Positions 51,811-60,730 of a stretch of 64,000 nt of DNA are shown piece after piece; within the stretch, counting starts at the first letter, position 1, and the number at the start of each line of letters is the position of its first letter. This DNA is from Psychrobacter sp. I-STPA10. GTDB lineage: Bacteria; Pseudomonadota; Gammaproteobacteria; Pseudomonadales; Moraxellaceae. Below the pieces are notes generated by a model. It was not told where the DNA came from, did not search any database, and worked only from the letters and a program-made list of their open reading frames with translations. The translations under genes and the position numbers were made by a program. The stretch lies in the NCBI RefSeq assembly GCF_021012795.1, contig NZ_VFYU01000024.1, positions 1-64,000 of the forward strand, read 5' to 3'.

Positions 51811-51833
51811 ACCTCCTATTTTTAATAGGAGGT
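51811..51833. promoter_or_regulatory. Perfect hairpin containing a ribosome site
   Basis: ACCTCCTATT-TTT-AATAGGAGGT is a 10-bp perfect stem. On the plus strand it buries AGGAGG (51827-51832), six bases before an ATG. On the minus strand it is followed by ATTTTA and could instead be the terminator of the lipoprotein gene at 51916-53331. Confidence 0.55.
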
Positions 51834-51838
51834 AGGTA

Positions 51839-51913
51839 ATGTTTGCTAATCGAATTGGCTGTATTATGGTTACCGTCTACCTACTGTGGCTAGAACTAAA
51901 TTTAAGCACATGA
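51839..51913 (+). CDS. Possible 24-residue peptide behind a masked ribosome site
   Basis: The ATG at 51839 follows an ideal AGGAGG with 6-base spacing and opens a 24-codon frame encoding a fairly hydrophobic peptide (MFANRIGCIMVTVYLLWLEL and four more residues). The ribosome site is held in a perfect hairpin, and CTACCTAC inside the frame could also pair with it. This resembles type I toxin mRNAs. No antisense RNA gene or clear promoter was found, so this remains a low-confidence gene call. Confidence 0.3.
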   Translation: MFANRIGCIMVTVYLLWLELNLST

Positions 51914-51915
51914 CA

Positions 51916-53331
51916 TTATTTTGTACTAAATGTAAGCGTTTGATGCTTTAACTTTTTGCCATCTACCAATACATCAAAACTTACTTTATATTTGCTGTTT
52001 TTGTAAAGTCCACAATTGCCTTTAGTATAACCAGGCTCTGCATTGGTTTCACAGCTTTTTAATTGATCTGTTAATGGTAGGATAAATGCTGAGTTAGATT
52101 TTGTGATTTTGTTAGGGTCATTATCTGCATCAAGAATATGTACAGATATATCCTCATTTGTTGCTACAGCAGTAAATTTGACATTAGAGACTTTAATTTT
52201 CTTAGCAGTGGGATAGGTGACATAAACAGGTTGACCTATTGGATTTGTTTGTAAGTCTCGGCCTAAGCCATGAAAGGGATTTGGGCTTTCATTACGTAGA
52301 TTGGTGGCGCTGTCAGTAATACCATCACATGGATAGGTTAAAAGTTTGTCTGGAACTTCTATGGCAGTTTTTGCACCAGAGAGTATATTTATTGCAAAGC
52401 CAAATTTAAATAATTCATTTCCATTATTTGGAGTAAATTGACTGACTCCCACACCCGCCTCATTAAATTTAGGTGAAACTAAATTTGATAAGTGGTAAGG
52501 AGCAGCTAAAAGCTGTCTGACCATGCTGGTATAAATGTCAGAAACAACGGTTGGTGCTAATGAGCTGAAATTACTGTAATAGTTAATGGCAATACTTTCA
52601 CCAAGTATGGTGTCTCTATTGTTAACGTTGTAATAAGCTGTTTTATTGAATCTATCTGAAACGGTGTTACCCGTGTAGTAAGGATTATTTTTTCCTGTAT
52701 AGCTTTGAAAGCCCGCAATCGCTTTTTCAGAATGTGGATTATAATTGGGGATTTTAGCATTTGCTAATACATAACCAATATAATTGGCACGTTTTTCAGA
52801 GTCTTGAGTCAGGATTGTGTCATGAGTTAAGCCACCAAAACCGCATTTATGTCGATTGATACTCAATAAATTTAAAGCAGTTAATTGATACTGTGCTTTT
52901 TTGTTTTTAATAATATTGTTGAGATTTGAAGTAGGAGTTCCTGTACTAGGAGTACCTGTGCTAGGAGTTCCCGTGCTAGGAGTACCTGTGCTAGGAGTAC
53001 CTGTGCTAGGAGTACCTGTGCTAGGAGTACCTGTGCTAGGAGTACCTGTGCTAGGAGTTCCTGTGCTAGGAGTTCCTGTGCTAGGAGTACCTGTACTAGG
53101 TGTGCCTGTACTAGGAGTACCTGTGCTAGGTGTGCCTGTACTAGGTGTGCCTGTGCTAGGTGTACCTGTGCTAGGAGTACCTGTGCTAGGAGTTCCTGTG
53201 CTAGGAGTTCCTGTGCTAGGTGTGCCTGTTTTAGAGTTGTGATTCCCTGTATTTGTATCACCCCCACCACAACCTGTTAGGGTTAAAGTAAATAGAAAAA
53301 ATAAACCAATAACTTTTATATTATTTACCAT
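51916..53331 (-). CDS. CAP-domain lipoprotein with GTPST tandem repeats
   Basis: The protein has 471 residues. The lipoprotein signal peptide ends at LTGC (FLFTLTLTGCGGG), so it should be anchored in a membrane, probably outer and possibly surface exposed. Residues about 36-135 are 19 tandem GTPST units, a flexible Thr/Ser/Pro stalk. A CAP/SCP-like domain follows, with LLSINRHKCGFGGLTHDTIL, HSEKAIAGFQSYTG and ILGESIAINYY. The C-terminal 100 residues are beta-rich with two Cys (SCETNAEPGYTKGNCGLY). It is a single gene with no operon partner. Confidence 0.8.
   Translation of the reverse strand: MVNNIKVIGLFFLFTLTLTGCGGGDTNTGNHNSKTGTPSTGTPSTGTPSTGTPSTGTPSTGTPSTGTPSTGTPSTGTPSTGTPSTGTPSTGTPSTGTPSTGTPSTGTPSTGTPSTGTPSTGTPSTGTPSTGTPTSNLNNIIKNKKAQYQLTALNLLSINRHKCGFGGLTHDTILTQDSEKRANYIGYVLANAKIPNYNPHSEKAIAGFQSYTGKNNPYYTGNTVSDRFNKTAYYNVNNRDTILGESIAINYYSNFSSLAPTVVSDIYTSMVRQLLAAPYHLSNLVSPKFNEAGVGVSQFTPNNGNELFKFGFAINILSGAKTAIEVPDKLLTYPCDGITDSATNLRNESPNPFHGLGRDLQTNPIGQPVYVTYPTAKKIKVSNVKFTAVATNEDISVHILDADNDPNKITKSNSAFILPLTDQLKSCETNAEPGYTKGNCGLYKNSKYKVSFDVLVDGKKLKHQTLTFSTK
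52931..53230. repeat. 15-bp tandem repeat coding the GTPST stalk
   Basis: About 20 copies of a 15-bp unit (plus-strand form CTAGGAGTACCTGTG with AGTTCC and TGTGCC variants) lie head to tail. CTAGG recurs every 15 bp from 52946 to 53216, 19 times. Units are multiples of three, so slippage would change stalk length without a frameshift. Confidence 0.95.
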
Positions 53332-53905
53332 TGTTTACCTCTTTATTTTGCTTATCAAATTTAATTTATTTCAATTATCTCATCACCATAGCTACAATGC
53401 GGGATTATGATACAAAACGCAAGTGAAATTTTCTGAGTATAGAAATAGTCTAGATATTTTTTGTAAATTTTTTTATAAGTTTTAAAAATTAAGATAGGAC
53501 AGATAAAAATTGGATTGCTATATTAAAAAAATAAAAAAGTCAAGAAAAGAAAAATAATTGCATAGAGTAGAGAGTGGGTATTATGTAATTGACATTAACA
53601 TAGTGTTACTGGCATAGTGATTATCGTTTTGTTGTCTTGAATCTGTTTGCTAGCATTGGTTGAGATGCTGGTTTTGATAAGTGGGCAATATGTAAGGTGT
53701 TCATTTTATATGATTTTGGCATGTATATGAGACAATTTTTATAATTTGTATTAAAGATTATGACCTGGTGTGGCAACACAGGAAGTGTGGCTGTCGCTAG
53801 GTATGAAACCGTATTATAGCCTTTTCAAACTTTGATTTTAGCCAATGGGTTTATTTTTGATATCTGGTAGGGACAAATACGGTGATAATATTAAAAGGAT
53901 AATTT
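53332..53905 (+). promoter_or_regulatory. Permease upstream region with structured leader
   Basis: This 574-bp stretch is gene-free. The part at 53760-53820 is GC-richer than its surroundings. It has ACCT/AGGT closing complements (53763-53766 with 53799-53802) and a TGTG-GCAA-CACA tetraloop hairpin (53770-53781). The conserved-looking stretch AGGAAGTGTGGCTGTCGC follows. It lies about 100 bp before a purine permease that starts a purine catabolism block. A purine-responsive riboswitch (for example of the NMT1/xanthine type) is a reasonable hypothesis, but no known consensus could be checked. Confidence 0.45.
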
Positions 53906-55270
53906 ATGAGTAAGATATCAGATAAGCAAGTAAACCCTGAGTTAATTTATCATTTAGATGACCGTCCTAGTTTTTGGCCAGCATCTTTTGCCGCATTGCA
54001 ACATGTGCTAGCCAGTATCGTTGGTGTTGTGACGCCCACTTTGATTGTCGCAGGAACCTTAGGATTAGGTGAGTATATTCCTTATTTGATTAGTTGTGCA
54101 TTGATAGCCTCTGGTATTGGTACATTTATTCAAAGTAAAAAAATAGGTCCTATCGGCGCAGGTATGTTGTGTTTACAGGGCACAAGTTTTGCATTTTTAA
54201 CAGCGATTTTGTCGGCTGGTATGATTGTTAAAGGACGTGGTGGCTCACCTGAAGAGATTTTATCGACCATTTTTGGAGTGAGCTTTTGTGCAGCCTTTGT
54301 GGAAGTATTTTTGAGCCGCTTTGTGCATAAGTTACAACGTATCTTTACCCCTGTAGTAACGGGTACCATCATTGTCTTAATCGGTATTCCACTGATTAAA
54401 GTGGCGGTGACCGATATTGGTGGTGGCTTTGGGGCTGAGAATTTTGGTAGTCTGCAAAATCTACTGCTTGGTGGCATTGTCTTGGTATCAGTGATTGTAC
54501 TTAACCGTTCAAAAAATCCAGTACTGCGTTTGTCATCCATTGTTATTGCATTGACTTTGGGTATGTTGGCTGCTTTTTTTATGGGGCGTTTAGACTTTTC
54601 TTCTTTGTCTCATGTTGGCATTATCAGTGTACCGATACCATTTAAGTATGGTTTTAACTTTGATATGGCAGCGTTTATCCCACTTATTATTTTATTCTGT
54701 GTGTCTGCTTTAGAGACCACAGGCGATTTGACAGCCAATGCGACCATTTCAAAAGAGCCTGTCACTGGTCCTGTATATTTAGAGCGTATCCGTGGTGGGG
54801 TATTGGCAGATGGTGTGAATTCTATCATTGCTGCTACCCTTAATAGTATGCCATCGACCACCTTTAGCCAAAACAATGGCGTGATTGCGTTAACAGGTGT
54901 TGCCAGTCGTTATGTGGGTATGTATATCGCTGCCATTTTAGTGATTATGGGACTATTTCCAATTTTTGGCGCAGTGCTACAAACCATGCCAAAGCCTGTT
55001 TTGGGTGGGGCAACATTGGTCATGTTTGGTACGGTTGCGGTTGCGGGTATTCGGGTGCTTGCCAGTGCCAAACTTGACCGTCGTGATATGATGATTATCT
55101 CTATTTCAATTGGTATGGGGATCGGTGTTTCTATGGTGCCAGATGTATTATCACAATTGCCTGAACTGATGCGTAATGTCTTGATTTCACCTGTAGCGAT
55201 TGGGGCAATGACAGCAATTTTATTAAGTTTATTTTTGCCTGAGGAAAATGGATCGTTGATGGTTGAATAG
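53906..55270 (+). CDS. NCS2 xanthine/uric acid-type permease
   Basis: The 454-residue NCS2 (NAT) family transporter is predicted to have 12-14 membrane segments, in the inner membrane, and to import purine bases with protons. ALETTGDLTANATIS near residue 267 and NSMPSTTFSQNNGVIALTG near residue 312 are the XanP/XanQ-type substrate motifs, rather than those of uracil carriers. AGGAT precedes the ATG. It leads the block xdhABC-guanine deaminase, supporting xanthine or urate as substrate. Confidence 0.88.
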   Translation: MSKISDKQVNPELIYHLDDRPSFWPASFAALQHVLASIVGVVTPTLIVAGTLGLGEYIPYLISCALIASGIGTFIQSKKIGPIGAGMLCLQGTSFAFLTAILSAGMIVKGRGGSPEEILSTIFGVSFCAAFVEVFLSRFVHKLQRIFTPVVTGTIIVLIGIPLIKVAVTDIGGGFGAENFGSLQNLLLGGIVLVSVIVLNRSKNPVLRLSSIVIALTLGMLAAFFMGRLDFSSLSHVGIISVPIPFKYGFNFDMAAFIPLIILFCVSALETTGDLTANATISKEPVTGPVYLERIRGGVLADGVNSIIAATLNSMPSTTFSQNNGVIALTGVASRYVGMYIAAILVIMGLFPIFGAVLQTMPKPVLGGATLVMFGTVAVAGIRVLASAKLDRRDMMIISISIGMGIGVSMVPDVLSQLPELMRNVLISPVAIGAMTAILLSLFLPEENGSLMVE

Positions 55271-55421
55271 TTTGTAATATTTATTCCTATGATTTTTCTA
55301 TGTGGTTTGTCTCTATAAATGGGGCAAACTTTTTTTGGTATCCGTTTTTTAACTTTTTTTGATAGATACTATATTTTATCTGTTATTATTTTTTGCATAA
55401 TCCTATTAGCTGAGTTTTGCC

Positions 55422-57089
55422 ATGATTACCTTTTTTTTAAATGGTCAGTACCATCAAGTCACTGACCTCAATCCCAATACCACAGTATTAGATTTTTTGC
55501 GGTTATACCAAGGCATGACCGATACTAAAGAAGGCTGTGCCAGTGGCGATTGTGGTGCTTGTACAGTGATGGCTCAGGCATTGCCTAACTTTTCTGATAA
55601 TGTGCAGGTTGAAGATGTTGCAGATAAAGAGCAGCTTGAACGTTCATTTTTTACGGTTAATGCCTGTATCACTTTATTATCACTATTAGATGGTCATCAT
55701 TTAATGACGGCATCTTATTTAGCTGACAATCCTTTTAATCATCCTAAAAAAGCACAGCTACACCCAGCCCAACAGGCAATGGTTGAGTGTCATGGCTCGC
55801 AGTGTGGCTTTTGTACTCCCGGATTTGTGATGTCACTTGCCAGTGTTTATGAAAACCATGCCTATAAAAATAGTGTCATTGAAAATAATCAGGATAAAAA
55901 TCAACTGACTCGAGACGAGGTGGTAACATCCATTTCGGGTAATCTGTGTCGTTGTACGGGGTATCGCCCGATTATTGAGGCAGGTTTGCGTATGCAGCAG
56001 ATTGGGCAGGATAAGACAAATAATAGCTCACAATCTCTACAACAGCGCATTGCCAATTCGGTACAGTCAGTGCAAATGGTAGATGTCTCACATCAAGCCG
56101 CTAGTGTTACTCATAAAGACAAAGACATACAGCCTGCACTAACCCAAAATAGCCAGCAGCTTTTTATTCCTCAATCATTAGATGAGCTTGAACAGTTATT
56201 ACAGCGTTATCCTGAGGCGACATTATGGGCTGGGGGTACGGATTTAGGATTGAGTATCACTCAGCATTTGATTGAGCATCAGGTGATTATACAACTGTCT
56301 GCGATTGATGAACTTAAGCAGTATGCAATAGAAACGATAGATACAGCCGATGGTACAGTTGATGCTACTCAGCAGATGTTGGTGGTCGGTGCGGGAATGA
56401 CTTATCAGCAGTTATTGCCTGTGTTACAGCAATATATTCCTGAGTTTGCAAAGCTATTGCCACGTATTGCCTCACCACAGATTCGCAATATGGGGACAAT
56501 TGGCGGCAATATTGCCAATGCCTCGCCCATTGGTGATATGCCACCAGTGCTATTGGCACTCGATGCCAAGATTCATTTGCGCCATTGTGTTGCAAAAGAT
56601 GGTGATGTATCAGCGCAAGCACAAGATGAAATCATCCCTTTAGCCGAGTTTTTTGTAGATTATAAAAAGACCAAACTGCGTACGGGCAGTTATATTGTTG
56701 CCATTCATATTCCCATTCTCACAGAACATCAGTATTTGTTTATCCATAAAATCAGTAAGCGTTATGAAGATGATATTTCTGCCTGTTTGCTGGCGATGCG
56801 TATTGATATGGATAAAGAGGGTCATCGTATTGTGGATGCCCGTATAGGCTTGGGGGGTATGGCGGCAATTCCCACTTTGGCAAGGCAGTGTCAGCAGGCA
56901 CTTATTGATAAATCAATACACCAAGATAGCTTTATTCAGGCGGCATCACTGATTGGAGAGGATGTAACCCCAATGACCGATGTACGTGCCAGCCGTCATT
57001 ATCGCCTGCATGTGGTAAAAGGCTTATTGCTCAAGTGTGGTTTGCAGTTGCAACAAATGATGATGAATAGTCAGGAGGTGGTACGATGA
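55422..57089 (+). CDS. xdhA: Xanthine dehydrogenase small subunit (FeS and FAD)
   Basis: The protein has 555 residues, longer than the usual 480-500. A [2Fe-2S] ferredoxin domain has EGCASGDCGACTV (about 37-49). A second FeS domain has CGFCTPG near 127 and NLCRCTGYRP near 174. A polar, Gln/Ser-rich linker of about 60 residues (185-245) explains the extra length. A FAD-binding domain follows (AGGTDLGLSITQ near 271, then IRNMGTIGGNIANASPIGD). It passes electrons from the molybdenum subunit to FAD and NAD. It overlaps xdhB by 4 bp (ATGA). Confidence 0.95.
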   Translation: MITFFLNGQYHQVTDLNPNTTVLDFLRLYQGMTDTKEGCASGDCGACTVMAQALPNFSDNVQVEDVADKEQLERSFFTVNACITLLSLLDGHHLMTASYLADNPFNHPKKAQLHPAQQAMVECHGSQCGFCTPGFVMSLASVYENHAYKNSVIENNQDKNQLTRDEVVTSISGNLCRCTGYRPIIEAGLRMQQIGQDKTNNSSQSLQQRIANSVQSVQMVDVSHQAASVTHKDKDIQPALTQNSQQLFIPQSLDELEQLLQRYPEATLWAGGTDLGLSITQHLIEHQVIIQLSAIDELKQYAIETIDTADGTVDATQQMLVVGAGMTYQQLLPVLQQYIPEFAKLLPRIASPQIRNMGTIGGNIANASPIGDMPPVLLALDAKIHLRHCVAKDGDVSAQAQDEIIPLAEFFVDYKKTKLRTGSYIVAIHIPILTEHQYLFIHKISKRYEDDISACLLAMRIDMDKEGHRIVDARIGLGGMAAIPTLARQCQQALIDKSIHQDSFIQAASLIGEDVTPMTDVRASRHYRLHVVKGLLLKCGLQLQQMMMNSQEVVR

Positions 57090-59674
57090 GCCATGAAACG
57101 TCTTTATTTGATGATTATCAAATTCGTCGCAGTCGTCCACCGAAGCAAAAAATTGGTGGCTCAGCAAAGCATGACAGTGCAATAAGTCATGTGATGGGCA
57201 GTGCCACTTATGTTGATGATATTAGTAAACCCAATCAGACATTACATTTGGCAGTGGGCAAAAGTCAGCAGGCGCATGCACGTATTTTAAATATGGACTT
57301 AAGTGCAGTAAAAGCATCGGCAGGGGTGGTCGATGTTTTGACCTTTGCTGATTTACCCGCACAAACAGATATTGGTGCAGTATTTGAGGGTGAGCCATTG
57401 ATGGTAGATGGCTTAACCGAGTATGTGGGACAGACACTATTTGTGGTGGTGGCAACCAGTCACCGTGCTGCCAAACAAGCGACGCTAAAAGCCATTGTGG
57501 AGTATGAGCCATTGCCTGCGGTGCTGAGTATTGATGCAGCGTTAAAACAGCAATATTTTGTGCGCCCCAGCCATCATATGCAGCGAGGCGATGCAGCCAA
57601 GGCGTTACAAGATGCGCCGCTGCGTTTGCAAGGGCGTATCCATATGCGGGGTCAAGAGCATTTCTACCTTGAGGGTCAGGTGTCCTATGTGGTGCCTTGT
57701 GATGATGGGGGCTTGCAAGTTTATACTTCGTCGCAGCACCCCAGTGAGGTGCAGCAACTGGTTGCTGAAGTCACCGATTTACCTTTTCATGCAGTGATGA
57801 CCGAAGTACGGCGTATGGGTGGCGGTTTTGGTGGTAAAGAGACACAGGCAGCGGCATGGGCGTGTCTGTGTGCCATCGTTGCCAAGCGTCATAATGTGCC
57901 AGTGAGTATGCGTCTTGACCGCCAAGATGACATGGTAGTGACAGGCAAACGCCATGAGTTTGCCAATCAGTATGAGGTCGGTATTGATGAGACAGGACGG
58001 GTGTTAGGTGTAGATATGCAACTGGCAGGATTGTGTGGTTATGCCCCTGATTTGTCTGATGCCATTGTCGATAGAGCGATGTTTCATTGTGACAATGGCT
58101 ATTATTATCCCAATGCACATGTGGTAGGACACCGCTGTAAAACGCATACAGTATCTAATACCGCTTATCGTGGCTTTGGAGGGCCACAAGGGTTGATGAC
58201 TGCTGAATATATGATGGACCACATTGCTTATACACTCGGGCGTGACCCACTGCAAGTACGCCTTGATAATCTGTATCAAAATGGACAATGTACCCATTAT
58301 GGTCAGCCAATTGAGCATTTTGATTTGGCAGAATTAATAACCAAGTTACGTGATGATTGTGATTATAATCAGCGTCGCCAAGCCATTATCAAGGACAATC
58401 AGCAAGCGCAACAAGATGGACATTATAAACGTCGAGGTATTGCGCTAACCCCAGTACGTTTTGGTATTTCATTTACCGTACAGACGCTAAACCAAGCTGG
58501 TGCTTTGGTGCATATTTATACCGATGGCAGTATTCATCTCAATCATGGTGGTACAGAGATGGGGCAGGGGTTATTTATTAAGATTGCCCAAATTGTTGCC
58601 AATGAATTTGACGTTGATGTAGAAACGGTACAAGTCTCTGCCACACGTACCGATAAAGTGCCCAATACCTCACCAACCGCTGCTTCATCAGGGACGGATA
58701 TCAATGGAAAAGCGGCACAAAATGCGTGTATTAAAATCAAAAAACGTCTATTAGATTTTGCCAGTGAGCATTTCCAAGTTAGCTCAGAAGAGATTGTATT
58801 TGAGCGTAATCATGTGCATATTGCTGGTAAAGAGGTGCTAAGTTTTGCTCAGTTTGTGCAGTTAGCTTATCAAAACCGTATTAGTTTATCAGCGACTGGT
58901 TATTATAAAACCCCAAAAATCTTTTATGACCGCAGTCAAGCATGGGGACGACCATTTTTCTATTTTGCTCTCGGGGCGGCATGCAGTGAAGTTGAGATTG
59001 ATACCTTAACAGGAGAATATAAAGTCGTCCGCTGTGATATTTTGCACGATGTAGGACAATCAATTAACCCTGCTATTGATATTGGACAAATTGAAGGGGG
59101 ATTTGTGCAAGGCATGGGCTGGCTTACCACCGAGGAGCTGATATGGAATGATAAAGGGCAATTGGCATCGAACAGCCCTGCCAATTATAAAATTCCGACT
59201 GCTCATGATTTGCCTGAACAGTGGCATGTTGAATTGTTTGACCGTAAAAATAGTGAGCAGACCATTTATAATTCTAAAGCAGTGGGTGAGCCACCGTTTA
59301 TGCTTGCTGCCAGTGTGTGGTGTGCTATTAATAATGCCATTGCCAGCCTTGCAGACTATCGCAAAAACCCAGAGCTGACCATGCCTGCAACACCCGAAGC
59401 GGTGCTTAAAGCAGTGATGGGTATTCAAGACAAAGCATGGGAGAGCGCAGATACCCCAAATCAGAAGCAGGTGCAGCGTATGCAGGTGCAACATAAAGAG
59501 GAGGGGGACACCTTAACCATGCCCGAGCAAGTACGCCATGCCAAACAGGTGGATACACCAATGTGTGAGGGTGAAACGTATGATGATGAGGCAGAGCATA
59601 TCACGCAGCCAAAAGTCGATGGTGCTCGTGCGCCTGCCCATAGTGAAAACTCTAGCAGTGATGATGTGAAATAA
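57086..59674 (+). CDS. xdhB: Xanthine dehydrogenase molybdopterin subunit
   Basis: The protein has 862 residues. The molybdenum cofactor subunit oxidises hypoxanthine and xanthine. Features are MRMDRQDD-like and GGGFGGKE (near 246) cofactor loops, then GTEMGQGLFIKIAQI near 489, SSGTDINGKAAQNAC, and GEPPFMLAASVW near 733 with the catalytic Glu of the last segment. From about residue 775 an extra 85-residue acidic polar tail is present, not found in typical XdhB. It overlaps both neighbours (4 bp and 1 bp), so the three xdh genes are coupled. Confidence 0.95.
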   Translation: MSHETSLFDDYQIRRSRPPKQKIGGSAKHDSAISHVMGSATYVDDISKPNQTLHLAVGKSQQAHARILNMDLSAVKASAGVVDVLTFADLPAQTDIGAVFEGEPLMVDGLTEYVGQTLFVVVATSHRAAKQATLKAIVEYEPLPAVLSIDAALKQQYFVRPSHHMQRGDAAKALQDAPLRLQGRIHMRGQEHFYLEGQVSYVVPCDDGGLQVYTSSQHPSEVQQLVAEVTDLPFHAVMTEVRRMGGGFGGKETQAAAWACLCAIVAKRHNVPVSMRLDRQDDMVVTGKRHEFANQYEVGIDETGRVLGVDMQLAGLCGYAPDLSDAIVDRAMFHCDNGYYYPNAHVVGHRCKTHTVSNTAYRGFGGPQGLMTAEYMMDHIAYTLGRDPLQVRLDNLYQNGQCTHYGQPIEHFDLAELITKLRDDCDYNQRRQAIIKDNQQAQQDGHYKRRGIALTPVRFGISFTVQTLNQAGALVHIYTDGSIHLNHGGTEMGQGLFIKIAQIVANEFDVDVETVQVSATRTDKVPNTSPTAASSGTDINGKAAQNACIKIKKRLLDFASEHFQVSSEEIVFERNHVHIAGKEVLSFAQFVQLAYQNRISLSATGYYKTPKIFYDRSQAWGRPFFYFALGAACSEVEIDTLTGEYKVVRCDILHDVGQSINPAIDIGQIEGGFVQGMGWLTTEELIWNDKGQLASNSPANYKIPTAHDLPEQWHVELFDRKNSEQTIYNSKAVGEPPFMLAASVWCAINNAIASLADYRKNPELTMPATPEAVLKAVMGIQDKAWESADTPNQKQVQRMQVQHKEEGDTLTMPEQVRHAKQVDTPMCEGETYDDEAEHITQPKVDGARAPAHSENSSSDDVK

Positions 59675-60591
59675 TGTTAAATAAAGCGTTGCCGTCAAGA
59701 TGGTATGAAGCGTTAACCTTGTGTCAACAACAAGGGCGGGCGCATGTGTTGGCAACCATCGTGGCAGTGAATGGTTCAGCTCCCAGAGAGCTACAAGCGA
59801 AAATGGTGATAACTGAAGATGCGTGTAGTGATACGCTCGGTGGGGGTGGACTAGAGTTTGATGTGATTGCTTATGCACGTCAGCTTATCAATGGGGAGTT
59901 GCCAAGTGCAGAGCCAGAGGATGATAAGACAACTGACACCCAGATAGCCAAGTCTGGAAAGTCAGGCAAACCCAAAGTAGGGCGACGTAGTGCGGTGCTG
60001 ACCAAGCATTATCCATTAGGGGCAAAGCTAGGTCAGTGCTGTGGTGGTAGTGTGACGGTGATGTTTGAGTGTTTTTATCAAACACCTGTATTGTCTTTAT
60101 TGGTATTTGGCGCAGGGCATGTGGCGCAGGCGATGATAACGATATGTGCGCAGTTATCGTGTCAGGTTCACTGGGTGGACAGTCGTGCCGATATATTTGC
60201 GCAATCAAACAACAAGTTGCCTGCACATATTCGTAGCCATGTCAGTGATGACCCCACGGAGTTTATTGCCACACACGCACAGGGACGTTATGTGGTTATT
60301 ATGACCCATGACCATGCGTTGGACTTTGAGTTGGTACGCCATGCCTTAGATTTTGGCAATAATGATGTTAATACTGATGCTAAAAAATTCGCCATACCTT
60401 ATATTGGCTGTATTGGTTCAAAAACCAAAGCGGCTCGCTTTCAAGCGCGTTTGCGTCAGCGGGGCTATGATGAGCAAACTATTAATCGGCTGATTATGCC
60501 AATAGGGCTTGATATTGGGGGTAAACAGCCAATGGCAGTGGCGGTGTCTATCATGGCTCAGGTTTTGGCAGATTATAATCAACATAGTTAG
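59674..60591 (+). CDS. xdhC: XdhC, molybdenum cofactor loading chaperone
   Basis: The protein has 305 residues. XdhC binds molybdenum cofactor, assists its sulfuration and inserts it into XdhB. The N-terminal half has HVLATIVAVNGSAPRELQAK and LGGGGLEFDVIAYAR. LGQCCGGSVTVMFE near 117 is the typical Cys-containing motif. A Rossmann domain starts at LLVFGAGHVAQAM near 148 and ends with PIGLDIGGKQPMAVAVSI. An insert of about 30 polar residues around 75-105 separates the halves. The ATG overlaps the xdhB stop by one base. Confidence 0.93.
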   Translation: MLNKALPSRWYEALTLCQQQGRAHVLATIVAVNGSAPRELQAKMVITEDACSDTLGGGGLEFDVIAYARQLINGELPSAEPEDDKTTDTQIAKSGKSGKPKVGRRSAVLTKHYPLGAKLGQCCGGSVTVMFECFYQTPVLSLLVFGAGHVAQAMITICAQLSCQVHWVDSRADIFAQSNNKLPAHIRSHVSDDPTEFIATHAQGRYVVIMTHDHALDFELVRHALDFGNNDVNTDAKKFAIPYIGCIGSKTKAARFQARLRQRGYDEQTINRLIMPIGLDIGGKQPMAVAVSIMAQVLADYNQHS

Positions 60592-60730
60592 CCATCAACA
60601 CCATTAGTCATCAACAGTATTAGCTATCAATAAAGTTTGCCGTTATTTTTTATTCTATATTTCTTGTCTCTCATCTCTCATTTCTTATTTTTTAATTACC
60701 CCTTAACACGCCTTAATATAAGCCACTTTT

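Noticed and set aside
52901-53242. Plus-strand frame with repeated GVPVL
   Set aside because: It is the antisense reading of the GTPST repeat and keeps open only because of the 15-bp periodicity.
53755-53905. Classical guanine/adenine (xpt-type) riboswitch
   Set aside because: The conserved core and two kissing loops of that class are not present.
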